Of a DNA stretch of 64,000 bases, positions 21,521-34,000 are shown piece by piece. The position numbers and the translations under genes were made by a program. The notes under the pieces were generated by a model that saw only the letters and a program-made list of their open reading frames with translations, did not search any database and was not told where the DNA came from. How positions within the stretch are numbered: position 1 is the stretch's first letter; each line of letters opens with the position of its first letter. Origin of the DNA: Orychophragmus violaceus (taxonomy: Eukaryota > Streptophyta > Magnoliopsida > Brassicales > Brassicaceae). The stretch is from positions 103,865,904-103,929,903 of the forward strand of contig CM058237.1 in assembly GCA_030180135.1 (NCBI GenBank), given 5' to 3'.

Positions 21521-22164
21521 ACCATTCGCAGAATTATTGGTTGGACCATAAATTTGCATATACCAGACCAAATTTAATCTTAAAGTTCTAGTTGAACCTA
21601 AAATTAATAAAACTGAATGTTTTAATTAAATTAATAACTTCTTGAATGTATATTGGATATACATCAAGATTAAATAATTCTTTTCCTCAACCAAATATCA
21701 AGTGATCTTGATGTCTTGCCCGATCTTGTCTACTGTCAAGACTCGTGTTGTTGTTGGATATCCTTAGAGTCCTTGGTATCCACATCAACATGAGTAATGC
21801 AGGTGATCATTGATAGATTTCCAGTGCAACTATTAGTGATCACAAGACAGAAGAGATTGGTTTTACTTGACTGGGCTGTCAGAAGTTCTGGGCCCAGAGA
21901 CATCAAAGTAGATTAGACAAAGTTTGTCTTATCTACGACCAAGAGTTGTACTAGGTACAATTAGCAGTGATTTGCTTACCTAGATGACTAAATTTTGAGT
22001 AACGGCGAGTCGCCCACTCGAATTTTGGTGATCTGAGGATCTTGGCTCATTGTATTTATCTGAGGAAACATAGTTTTGAATACAATGCGAGTTTTCTTAT
22101 TAGATAAGAATTCTCATTTCCTTGAGCATTATAACTAAAACCTCTACCTCTCTTAATTACAGCT

Positions 22165-25100
22165 ATGTCTGTCTCAACTCACATCAACACTTTCTCACTA
22201 AGATCCGTTCTTGAGAAGGACAAGTTAAATGGATCTAATTTATTGGAATGGTATCGGAACCTGAGAATAGTTCTCAGGCAGGATAACAAGGAATATGTCC
22301 TTGAAAGAGTTCTCACCGAGAGGCCACGTTCCAATGCCCCGCAGACAGAAAAAAATGCTTGGGATAAGCATTCAGCTGATGTCAAAGATGTTAATTGTCT
22401 AATGCTGGTGACTATGAACTCTGAGCTGCAGAAGCAATATGAGAACGTGATGTCACCCATTGAGATGATTAACAGCCTGAAAGCTTTGTTTCAAGAGCAA
22501 GCTCGCACAGAGAGATACCAGACGGTTAAATCTCTCATGGATTGCAAGCTGGCTAAGGACAGTCCAGTAAGTCCTCATGTCCTTAAAATGATGGGTTACA
22601 TTGATAACCTGGGGAAACTGGACTGTGCCATTAGCCAGGAGCTAGCCACTGACATGATTCTGCAGTCTTTGTCGTCGTGTTTTGATCAGTTCATCATGAA
22701 CTACAACATGCAAAACATGACTAAGACATTGACTGAGTTGCACGGCATGCTGAAGACAGCAGAGCCGAATCTCAAGAAGGCAACTCCCAGTGTACTGATG
22801 GTACAAGGGGGTAAAAGGTTTAAGAAACCTAAGAAGGATAAGGGAAAGGCCCAAGTTGTCCAGACTGAGAGTCAGGACAAGCCCAAGCCGAAGCCCAAAT
22901 CCGGGCCTTCTCCTGAGGATAAGTGCAACTACTGCAAGCAATTAGGGCATTGGAAGAGAGACTACAAGAAGTTCATGGAAGATTACAAGAAGCTGAAGAA
23001 GACGTATGATGCGTCTGACTCAGGTATTTATGTTATCGAACTTAATGTTATATCTTCTAGTTCTACTTCGTGGGTATTGGATACCGGCTGCGGTGCTCAT
23101 ATTTGTACTAATATGCAAGCACTAAGAAACAGTAGAACGCTGAAGAAAGGACAAGTGGAGCTACGAGTCGGGAATGGAGCTAAGGTTGCTGCACTGGCCG
23201 TAGGCACCTGCGATTTGTCCTTACCTTCGGGCATGGTTTTAACTTTGAATAATTGCTACTTTGTACCTGCGATTGGCAGAAACATAATTTCAGTTTCTGT
23301 ATTGGATTTGGAAGGTTTTGATTTTGCTGTTAAGAATAAAGTTTGTTCTTTTAATCGTGATGGTACATTTTATGGTAGCGCCCCATTAGATAATGGGTTA
23401 TATGTTTTAAACCAAGAAATGCCTAACTTTAACATAAATACAAAGCGGTTTAAGTCAAATGACGAAAACCCGACTTTCTTATGGCATTGTCGTTTGGGCC
23501 ATATCAATGAGAAACGCATCCAAAGGCTCCATCGAAATGGGCTTCTGGGCTCATTTGATTTTGAATCATGTGAGAAATGCGAATCTTGTTTGATGGGCAA
23601 AATGGCTAGAGCCCCTTTCAACAAACCGAATGAAAGGGCCGGTGACTTATTGGGCCTTGTTCATACTGGTGTATGTGGGCCGATGAGTACTGTTGCCAGA
23701 GGAAATTACAAGTATTTCATTACCTTTACTGATGATTTCAGTAGATATGGCTATGTCTATTTGATGAGACACAAGTCAGAATCCTTTGATAGATTCAAGG
23801 AATTCAAGAATGAAGTACAGAACCAACTTGGCAAAAGTATTAAAGTTCTGCGATCGGATCGCGGAGGAGAATACTTGAGTCAAGAGTTCAGCGACTATCT
23901 GAGCGAGTGTGGAATTATTTCACAACTCACTCCTCCTGGAACACCCCAATGGAATGGAGTGTCAGAGAGGAGGAATCGAACCTTATTGGATATGGTTCGG
24001 TCTATGATGAGTCATTCAAATCTTCCATTATCCTTTTGGGGATACGCTCTAGAAACGTCTGCGTTTACACTAAATAGGGTGCCATCTAAATCAGTGGAAA
24101 AGACACCACATGAAATGTGGACTGGGAACATTCCTAGTCTGTCTTTCCTGAGGATTTGGGGATGTGAGGCTTTTGTCAAACGTTTAATCTCTGACAAGCT
24201 CGCACCCAAATCAGATAAATGCTACTTCGTTGGTTATCCTAGGGAAACCAAGGCATACTACTTTTACAACCAATCTGAGAACAAAGTATTTGTTGCTCGG
24301 GACTGTTCTTTTCTTGAGAGGGAGTTTCTCTCTAAGAAAAACAGTGGGAGTAAAGTACATCTTGAAGAAATTCGAGATGCACAGGAGACTGCTCAACCTA
24401 CTGAGGAAGAGCAGCAGTTGGATCCACAAAGTTCTGTGGAACCGGCGCCTGTGGAGCCTGAAGTTCGCAGATCCGGAAGAATCCGTCACGAACCCGAGAG
24501 ATACTATGGATTTCTCGTGACCAATTCTAATGATCTGATGATCATTGTTAGTGACGAACCAGCGACCTTCGCGGAAGAAATGATGGGCCCGGACTCCGAA
24601 AAATGGCTTGGAGCCTCTAAATCCGAAATGGGATCCATGTCAGAAAACCAAGTATGGTCCTTGGTCGATTTACCTAATGGTGCAAAAGCCATTGAGTGTA
24701 AATGGATCTTCAAGAAGAAGATTGACGTGGATGGCAATGTACAGATTTACAAAGCGAGGTTGGTGGCTAAAGGTTTCAAGAAAATCATGGTATTGACTAT
24801 GATGAAACCTATTCCCCAGTCGCTATGCTTAAATCCATTCGGATTCTTCTAGCGATTGCAGCTCATTATGACTATGAGATTTGGCAGATGGATGTCAAAA
24901 CCGCTTTCCTGAATGGTATTCTGGAAGAGGATGTGTATATGACACAGCCTGAGGGTTTTGTTGATCCTAAGAACGCTGGAAAGGTATGCAAGCTTCATAA
25001 ATCCATTTATGGATCGAAGCAAGCATCACGGAGTTGGAATCTTTGTTTTGATGAAGCAGTAAAACAATTTGGTTTTATCAAGAACGAAGAGGAACCATGT

Positions 25101-26129
25101 GTTTACAAGAATACTAGTGGGAGCAGAATTGCGTTTCTTGTACTGTATGTCGATGACATACTCCTCCTCGGTAATGACGTTCCGTTGCTTCAGTCAGTCA
25201 AGACTTGGCTCAGAAGTTGTTTTTCCATGAAAGACATGGGAGAAGCCGCGTACATTCTTGGAATCAGAATCTACAGAGATAGAATGAATTGGCTGATTGG
25301 ATTGTGCCAGGACACTTATATTGATAAGGTGTTGCACAGATTCAGGATGCATGATTCCAAGAAGGGCTTCATACCGATGTCTCATGGCATTAGTCTCAGC
25401 AAGAAGCAGTGTCCGGTGACACATGCTGAGTGGGAGCGCATGAATAGGATTCCTTATGCCTCTGCAATAGGATCTATTATGTATGCCATGCTCTGCACTC
25501 GTCCAGATGTAGCTTACGCGTTAAGCATGACGAGTAGATACCAATCTGATCCAGGTGAAGTTCACTGGACAGCTGTCAAGAATATTCTCAATTATTTGAG
25601 ACATACTAAGGATAAATTCCTTGTGTATGGAGGAAGTGAAGAACTTGTGGTGAATGGATTCACCGATGCGAGTTTTCAGACGGACAGAGAAGATTTCCAA
25701 TCACAATCTGGATATGTCTTCTGTCTAAATGGCGGTGCAGTGAGCTGGAAGAGCTCTAAGCAGAATACCGTAGCTGATTCCATGACGGAAGCTGAATATG
25801 TTGCTGCTTCAGAAGCGGCAAAAGAAGCTGTTTGGATCAAGAAGTTCATGACTGAACTTGGTGTGGTTCCTAGTATCTTGGAGCCAGTGGCTTTGTTTTG
25901 TGACAACAATGGAGCCATTGCTCAGGCGAAAGAACCCAGGTCACACCAGAAGTCCAAACACGTAGAGAGGAGATATCACCTGATTCGTGATATCGTCAAT
26001 AGAGGTGATGTGAAGATCAGCCGAGTTCCGACGGACGCGAATGTAGCTGATCCTCTGACTAAGTCACTCCCAAGGCCTAAGCATGAGATTCATACGACTG
26101 CTGTAGGCATTAGAGATCTTAAGATGTAA
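22165..26129 (+). pseudogene. Copia X Gag-Pol, frameshifted and integrase-dead
   Basis: Starts MSVSTHINTFSLRS. Domains: Gag; CCHC knuckle near residues 254-267, where the last Cys is Tyr (codon 22963-22965); protease with DTGCGAH; integrase HHCC; integrase core in which the first catalytic Asp of HTDVCGPM is Gly (codon 23668-23670, residue 502) while RSDRGGEY and NGVSERRN are kept; then a 1-bp loss near 24785 shifts the frame just before the DETYSPVA block of RT. The second frame (24825-26129) carries RT with YVDDILLLG, RNase H (FTDASF, TEAEY) and the normal C-terminus. Length and order match a full Copia polyprotein of about 1,320 residues. Compare W, where all these residues are normal. Confidence 0.92.
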
Positions 26130-26961
26130 TCTTGATTCTAGTGGGAGTTTTAGTTTTATTTTAGTTATAATAAGATGCTCTTGTAAAACATTCTTTTGGA
26201 TATGTTTAATGAAATTTGATTTCAGCATTATTTATTGTGATCTAAATAATGGTCCCAAAATAAGTTTATGTCATATTATAGGTCATCAAGTTGAGGACTT
26301 GATCATGAAACCCTATAAATCATAGATGATATAAATTATGTTTTATCCCTAGTCGAGGTTGTCAAAGTGGGACAATGGCAACCGCGAGAGACTAGATTGT
26401 GAGGTGACTGTTGGCTAAGTTTCATGGAGCCAATGATATGATTATCGCAGTCAGTCACATAGATATATGTTGGTGAACATATGATCGGACATGACCCGCT
26501 GATGAGAAGTCTACAAGATAGTTATATCTGTGTCATAAGAGGTTCTCATTACGACTATAGAGTATAGTCCTCAGACCTGAGTTCATCATGCTTTCTTGCA
26601 TATGAATTGGTACACTTTGACTTTGTCAAACGTCGACCCGTAACTGGCGACTATAACGGCACTGTTCAAGTATATCATGAAGTGTGCGTTGAAATAGGGA
26701 TGGAACAAGATGGGATTTGTCCCTCCTGATTAACAGGAGATAAATATCTAAGGGCCTATCGAAGATTTAATACTGAGAAAAATGTGTGGCCGCACTCAAA
26801 CGAACTGTAGTTCAGTTGTTTGTAATGTTCAGTATGAGATCAGGAGTTCGATAAACACGATGTTGGCTTAATAAGGATGACACTAATCTTGCCTTATGCC
26901 AAATCGAGATATAGAGACAAAAGGATTATAGGAATTGATGATTCCAGTACAAGTGGGAGAT
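26130..26961 (+). other. Copia X post-pol region and polypurine tract
   Basis: About 830 bp without a gene, similar to 1-696 and to the same region of Y and Z; ends with AAGTGGGAGAT (26951-26961). Confidence 0.8.
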
Positions 26962-27604
26962 TGTTGGGATAGTGTCCTAAAATCACACTTGTACTCACTC
27001 CTGATGATAGTTGTGTGTCGAGATCAGACATTCGTATAATACTGGGCGGTTGCAATGTTTTGCTAGAAGCCTCTTGCAATCTGTAAGTTGTAGACTTACT
27101 GCCAGTATTATATGATCCTATAGGGTCACACACCTAAGCAAACTGGAAGCTACGACATGGGAATGATCATTATGGTAATGATCATATTAATGCGTATTGG
27201 ATACACATTATTATCGACAAAATGGTGTTGTGTCGATCGACACAGCTTGTGTGTCGGTCGACACAATTCGGTTTTCGAAAGGGCTTTTCGAAATTAAGAC
27301 TTAATCAAGTCTGGCCCGTTAATTATGTTTTAGGTCGAATAAAACTTGATAGTTTTCAACCTAGAACAATAAGCCGTCGAGTTTTTCTCAGTGAGAAGAG
27401 CAGAAACACCAGAAACAGAGGATTCCCATTGATCCGGAACTAGCATCCCGTTTCCAGCTTGTGTGCGTGTGTATCTGGTAGAGGCAAGGCACCTGCGTTG
27501 CTCCACTGATCTCGTTCACCATTTTATTCCGCTGCCAGTTCAAGGTAAGAACGAGGTTGGTTGAATTTCAATATATCAAACCCTAGATCCTAGGAGATCC
27601 AACA
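26962..27604 (+). repeat. Copia X 3' LTR (643 bp)
   Basis: Same length as the 5' LTR; hairpin at 27230-27264. Followed by the second TSD copy GAGCC. Confidence 0.95.
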
Positions 27605-27609
27605 GAGCC

Positions 27610-28728
27610 CACACACAATCAATTGCCAAAAAGAATAAGAAGGCGATTAGAGGAAATCGGGAGCACTGCGGCACATGTCCCTGATTGAGACTCGATCTAT
27701 CTACCGTGCACTACCAACTACACCAACACACCACTGGGACCCTACGATCTCGGTAACTTCCACGGGTTTCCACTGTTACCGATATAGTAACTAACCCACG
27801 ACTCCTAGACGTCGACACCAAGTCCAACGGCTAGGACACCGTTCTCTGTCCATCGATACGCGGTGATTCAAGCTACCCCTAGATAACCCAAGCTTCCATG
27901 CAGTCCGGCCCTAGGACATGACCCCGTATTCTCCGGACCACACACCTACCGGCGTCACTCAGTAGGTTAACGCCATAACCGAAATCACCACGGCCCGGTT
28001 AGGCAACTACCCGAGGATCCAATCGGGTCGGAAATACCGGACGTATACAAACACCTAGACTTGCGGGATCTAACGCACCCTAGAGTCCTAGTGCAGAAAT
28101 GTAAACACGCAAACTCGCTTGGACTCTAACAATCAATCTCAATCAATAACAACAATCAACTCAACCCCGCATCCCGCAAGTCTACTCACGCACACCACCG
28201 CTCTGACTCGGCACCGTACCGAGTCAGCACCACAACTTAACCGGTCCCCTGACCGAGTTAAGTAACAACATGGATCGCTCGGCCCAACACCGAGACGATC
28301 TAATAGGCCTGCACAGAAAGCTCAACAACAACCACACAACAACACAATCACACAATCAACAGTCTACTCGGCCCAACACCGAAGTAGACACACAATCACA
28401 CAACCAGGCCTATTAGGGTTTCTAACGTCTTTTAACCAATTTACACCCGCTACCTTGGATTAGCAGCTTGCTAACCCGTAGACGGTTCACCAACCACAAC
28501 ACTTCTCATTTCTTAATCTTTCCTAAGTATCTTTTAACAGTCCATGATCCGTCGGTTTAGAGCTAGAAGCTTACTAAACTCCCGACGTCTCATCTTTCAT
28601 TACTTAATTCATTTAACCTCGGGAACCCCGATACCATTCCATATTCTATACGTTTGTTCAGGTTTAACTTCCGTATTTTAACTCGTCTTAATTCCCGTAT
28701 ATAGATTCATTTCATACCGTTATTTACT

Positions 28729-28800
<72 letters not shown>

Positions 28801-28862
28801 TATACGGCCCTAATCATGCAACAACTATATGAATGCATCACGCAATGTTACTACCAACCTAA
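27610..28862 (-). repeat. LARD 5' LTR, piece 2
   Basis: Continues piece 1 after Copia X and matches about 6650-7840 of the other LTR. It ends at the TSD CCTAA of Copia Y. Confidence 0.88.
28733..28797. repeat. (TA)n microsatellite
   Basis: More than 30 TA units where the other LTR has only a short TATATATATA run near 7760. Confidence 0.95.
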
Positions 28863-29136
28863 TGTTGGAATTGTGTCCAGTAATCTCGGTACTGTCTCTA
28901 GAAAGTAAGAGTATGTCAATGATCAGACATAAGTCATATAATACTGGGGGTCATGATGGCTTGCTAGAGTCCGCTCATGATCTATAAGTCTTGGACTTAT
29001 TGCCTCTATTATATGATCCCATATGGGTCACACGCCTAAGCTAACAGGAAAATGTGTAGGAATGGCTTAGCAGAAGTACGGTAAAAGTGCCAGGCATTTA
29101 CTGTACTTAGAGAGAATAAAAGGGTTTAACCACTGT

Positions 29137-29171
29137 GTGTCGATCGATGCACATGATGTATCGATCGACAC
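29137..29171 (+). promoter_or_regulatory. 14-7-14 hairpin in Copia Y LTR
   Basis: Arm GTGTCGATCGATGC, loop ACATGAT, arm GTATCGATCGACAC. All 14 positions pair across the arms (one G-T), although neither arm is a perfect palindrome on its own. Flanking CACT and AGTG can extend the stem. Copy in the 3' LTR: 43869-43903. Confidence 0.75.
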
Positions 29172-29208
29172 AGTGCGCGAACGGCCAAATGGCCCAAGAG
29201 GAACCGGA

Positions 29209-29230
29209 CGAGTTTTATAAATAAAACTCG
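29209..29230 (+). promoter_or_regulatory. TATA box inside a perfect inverted repeat, Copia Y
   Basis: CGAGTTTTAT and ATAAAACTCG flank AA, giving a TATAAATA core about 40 bp downstream of the hairpin. Same structure at 43941-43962, and variants in Z (35094-35116, 42198-42220), V (57519-57541) and W (11727-11747). Confidence 0.6.
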
Positions 29231-29408
29231 AGTCTGTTTTCCTCTTCAACCCTAACCCAGCCGCCAACTCTCTCTCTCTCCTGCGACGCCTCCTCCTCGT
29301 GGTCTAGCAGCCAGATTCTTTTGCGTGCGTGTGTGAACCTTTGGAGGATCCATCCCTTGGTGGCTCTCTGATCTCTGACCATACCATCCCTTTCCGCTGC
29401 ATAAACAG

Positions 29409-31076
29409 GTATAAGGTGAGATCAATAATTGTTTCTAATCAAGAGAACCTAGATCCGCATGTTTAGGATAATCTGAATCAGAGAATTGAATCAGGATTCA
29501 TCTAAACATTCCTTCAGTGGTATCAGAGCTATTGGTTCTGGTTTTTCTTGTTTAGATTCATGTTTAGGATTGTTTAAAGAGGTGTTTTTGAATCAATCTA
29601 CTGATAAGATTAAAACACTTAAGAAACAAGAATTGAATCCTAAACAAACAGTTGAAAAATCGCATGACCAAGCTATATTGATTTGGTATGCGACCTAAAC
29701 TGATTTTGCATCGACTGAGATCGCATTGCATCGATCGATGTAATGCATGGATCGATCGTTGCAACCGCGAGAGATTGACCACGATCGCATGGATCGATCA
29801 AACGATCGCATGGATCTCGCGAGAATCTCTCGGCCAAATCTGTTAACCGTTCGTGCACGCGTGAGAGCATCGATCGATGCAGGATCGATGCACGATCGAT
29901 GCAGGATCGATGCTGAGAGCGTCGATCGATGCGGTTAGGGTTTTGGCTCGGTTTAATTTAATTAAAACCTAAAAACGTCACGGTTTAATAAACAGACTTA
30001 ATAAATTTATTAAGTTCTGGTTAAACCGGGATAAGAAATCCAAAGTCGAAAATTGGATTTTGTGCCTAAACCAGGATTTTCTAATTTGATTTGGTTGGAC
30101 CAAATAAATTGAGAAAATCCGGTTTAGTAAATAACCGGTTGACAATTGTGGTCATCGTAGTAATTAAAATTTGGTTAGACAAATTTTAATGAACCAGACC
30201 GGTTATGTCATTTAATTGGACAATTGGGTCATGTCTTGGACATGGACAAATTCTTGGGCCTCGGGCCAAGAAGTTAAAACAATTGGGCCAATTATTTGAG
30301 TCTTTCTTCAGATTAATTTAAAATTTATTTTATAAAATTATAAAGTCGATTTTAAATTAAAGTTTCCGAAATTTTAAAAATTAGAAAGTTTCTTAAAATA
30401 GAAGTTTCTAGATTTGCGGGTTTTGGATTTTAAACAAAATTTCTAAAGTTAGAAAGTTTCCGGTTTTAGAAAGTTTCCAATTTTAGAAAGTTTCCTAAAA
30501 TAGTAGGTTTCCAAAAATAGAAAGTTTCCCGAAATAGTAATCTTCTATTTTGGGAATGAAATTTTAATAAACCTACGAACCTCAAATAATATCAAGCGTT
30601 GGATGTCTTGTCCAGGCTATGTCAGCTGTCGAAGCCCACTCAATTGTATTCATGGCCTTACAGTGTGAGGGTGTCTACTTTTGCGTGGATAAGACGGTTT
30701 GTGATTCATAAATGTCATTGGGAGTCCCAGACATTAATGATTACATGACTGTATAGTCTGGTTTTCTTGACTAGGCCATCGGGAGTCCCGGGCCTTGAGA
30801 CATCAGAGTGGATTGGGCCTCGGGCCCAGATTCACAACCAAGAGTTATATCACGGATATAATTAGCCGACATAGGGCTTACCGATATAAGCTGAGGTTTG
30901 GTGACGGCCAGTGGCCCACTTTAATCTTAGTTATATGTGGATCTTGGAATCATTATATTCTATTGAGGGTAACTTATGTTATTGAATATAATGCGTGATT
31001 AATCATATTAAACATAATACGAGATTAATCATATTGAACATAATAACTAATAACCTTTTTATCTTATATATTTCAG
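29409..31076 (+). other. Predicted leader intron of Copia Y
   Basis: Donor ACAG/GTATAAGG in the LTR and acceptor ATATATTTCAG two bases before the gag ATG (31079). It spans the PBS (29518-29529), palindrome-rich leader (29720-29935) and the GAAAGTTTCC repeats (30360-30530). Prediction only. Confidence 0.45.
29518..29529 (+). other. Primer-binding site of Copia Y
   Basis: TGGTATCAGAGC, complementary to initiator tRNA-Met. Confidence 0.9.
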
Positions 31077-34000
31077 CTATGACTACTACAAGCACACAAA
31101 ACACATTCTCAATCCGGTCTGTTCTCGAGAAGGAGAAGCTGACTGGAACAAACTTCCTGACGTGGTCAAGGAACTTGAGGCTGGTCCTCAAGCAGGAGAA
31201 GAAGGATTATGTGTATTGCCTTATGTTGGCGACAATGACTAGTGAGCTGCAAATGCAGTTCGAGAGTGTGTTGTCACCAATTGAGATAATGGCAAGCCTG
31301 AAATCGCTTTTTCAGGAGCAAGCAAGGACTGAGAGGTTTCAGACTGTTAAGAACCTCTTAGACTGTAAGTTGGCTGCGAATGCGGCAGTGAGTCCTCATG
31401 TCTTAAAGATGATGGGTTATCTCGATCATCTTCAGAAACTCGACTGTCCTATCAGCCAAGAACTTGCCTGCGACATCATTCTGCAGTCATTACCTGCAAG
31501 CTATGATCAGTTCATTCTGAACTTTAACATGCATGGCTTGAGTAAGACATTGCCTGAGCTTCACGGAATGCTCAAGACTGCAGAGCCCAACTTGAGGAAA
31601 ACCGCCAAGGACCCCAATGTGCTTATGGTGCAAAAGGGCAAGGGGTTTAAGAAATCCTCTGCTAAGGATAAGGGAAAGGCCAAGGCTGTCCAAGTCGCGG
31701 ACAAGGACACGCCAAAGCCCAAGCCCAAGTCCAAGGCTGGGCCAACTGACATATGCAGGTTCTGTAAAGAACCAGGGCATTGGAGGAGAGAATGTAAGAA
31801 ATTCCAAGAAGGTCTAAAGGAATTGAAGAAGAAGACTCTCGAGACTTCTTCGACAGGTATTTTTGTTATAGAAGTTAATACAACTACTTCTGATAATACC
31901 TCATGGGTTATGGATACTGGTTGTGGGGCTCATATTTGTACTAATATGCATGCACTCAGCAACAGTAGAAGGCTGAAGCAAGGACAAGTGGAGCTACGAG
32001 TTGGGAATGGAGCGAAAGTTCCAGCACTAGCTGTAGGCACATACTTGTTGTCTTTACCTTCGGGATTGGTTTTAGAACTTAATAATTGTTATTTTGTACC
32101 TGCTATAAGCAGGAATATTATTTCAATTTCTTTGTTGGATTTGGAAGGTTATGATTTTTCAGTTAAGAATAAATTATGTTCCTTCAATCGCAACAATTTG
32201 TTCTATGGTTCTGCCCCTCTTACGAATGGGCTTTACATACTCGATCAATCCGCGCCAGTTTATAACATTAATACCAAACGGTTCAAACCTAATGAGGAGA
32301 ACCGAACGTTTCTATGGCATTGTCGTTTAGGGCACATCAGCGAGAAACGCATCAAGAGGCTCCATTCGAATGGACTTCTTGGCTCATTTGACTTTGAGTC
32401 ATGTGAGAAATGCGAATCCTGCATAATGGGCAAAATGACGCGGGCCCCCTTTAATAAATCTAACGAGAGGGCCAGTGACTTATTGGGCCTGATACACACT
32501 GACGTGTGTGGCCCAATGTCCACAAATGCAAGAGGAAACTATCAGTACTTCATTACCTTCACTGATGATTTCAGTAGGTATGGATATGTTTATTTAATGA
32601 AACATAAGTCTGAATCTTTTGAGAAGTTCAGAGAATTCCAAAATGAAGTACAGAACCAACTTGGCAAAAGCATTAAGGCTCTTCGGTCCGACCGAGGAGG
32701 AGAATACTTAAGCCAAGAATTCAGTGATCATCTAAGGGAGTGTGGGATCGTATCCCAACTCACTCCTCCCGGAACACCTCAATGGAACGGTGTGTCTGAG
32801 AGGAGAAATCGGACCTTATTGGATATGGTTCGATCTATGATGAGTCACACAGACCTTCCAATATCCCTTTGGGGATATGCTCTGCTAACAGCAGTGTTCA
32901 CTCTAAATAGAGCGCCATCGAAAGCAGTAGCAAAGACACCATATGAATTATGGACTGGAGTGGCTCCAGTGCTGTCTTATCTTAGAATTTAGGGTTGTGA
33001 AGCCTATGTCAAGAGATTAATCTCAGACAAGCTTACACCAAAGTCTGATAAATGCTACTTCATTGGTTATCCGAAGGAAACCAAGGCTTATTACTTCTAT
33101 CTACGTTCCGAGAACAAGATCTTTGTTGCCCGGGATTGTAACTTTCTTGAGAGGGAGTTTCTCTCTAAGAAAGACAGTGGGAGTAAGGTACTGCTTGAAG
33201 AAATTCAAGATGAACAGGATACTGCTCAACCTAATGAGGAAGAGCAGCAGGAGGACCTACAAGAAATTGTAGAGCCTGAACCTGTAGTACCTGAAGTTCG
33301 AAGATCCGGGAGGATCCGTCACGAACCCGAGAGATATCAAGGATTCCTCGTGACTGACTGTCATGATCTTCTGATCATTGATGGTGATGAACCATCGAAC
33401 TTCAATCAAGCCATGATGGGCCCAGATTCCTCAAAGTGGCGCAAGGCCACTGATTCCGAAATGGACTCCATGTCGGTCAACCAAGTGTTTTCGTTGGTTG
33501 ACTTACCCGCTGGTGTAAAAGCCATCGAGTGCAAATGGATCTTCAAGAAGAAGATTGACGTGGATGGAAATGTCCAGATTTATAAAGCCAGGTTGGTGGC
33601 AAAAGGTTTCAGACAAGTTCACGGTGTGGATTACGATGAAACCTATTCACCAGTGGCTATGATGAAATCTATTCGGATTCTACTAGCAACTGCGGCTTTT
33701 CATGATTATGAAATTTGGCAGATGGACGTGAAAACCGCCTTCCTGAATGGTATTCTGGAAGAGGATGTGTATATGACACAACCTGACGGTTACATAGATC
33801 CAAAGAATGCTGGGAAAGTATGCAAGCTTCATAAATCCATTTATGGATTGAAGCAAGCATCGAGGAGCTGGAATCTTCGTTTTGATGAAGCGATCAAGCA
33901 ATTTGACTTCATCAGAAACGAAGAAGAACAATGCGTGTATAAGAAAACTAGTGGGAGCAAGATAGTATTTCTTATTCTGTATGTCGATGACATACTGCTT

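Larger units (their letters stand above)
20832..22162 (+). other. Predicted leader intron of Copia X
   Basis: A consensus donor CAAG/GTAAGA lies in the LTR and an acceptor TTAATTACAG two bases before the gag ATG. Splicing would remove 1331 bp including the PBS (20893-20904) and all five leader hairpins. Equivalent site pairs occur in every other copy. Prediction only; no RNA data. Confidence 0.5.
20249..27604 (+). mobile_element. Copia X, structurally complete, 7356 bp
   Basis: TSD GAGCC at 20244-20248 and 27605-27609. LTRs of 643 bp each, PBS, leader, gag-pol, polypurine tract. The two LTRs differ at roughly a dozen positions by eye (near 2 percent), making X older than Y and Z. Confidence 0.95.
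28863..29516 (+). repeat. Copia Y 5' LTR (654 bp)
   Basis: TGTTGGAATTG to CATTCCTTCA. Contains the 14-7-14 hairpin (29137-29171), a 22-bp perfect inverted repeat around TATAAATA (29209-29230) and a donor-like ACAG/GTATAAGG at 29409. Confidence 0.95.

Noticed and set aside
30995..31078. In-frame upstream ATG giving a 28-residue N-terminal extension of Copia Y Gag
   Set aside because: Not shared by W, Z or V and lies before the conserved acceptor-like CAG and the family start.
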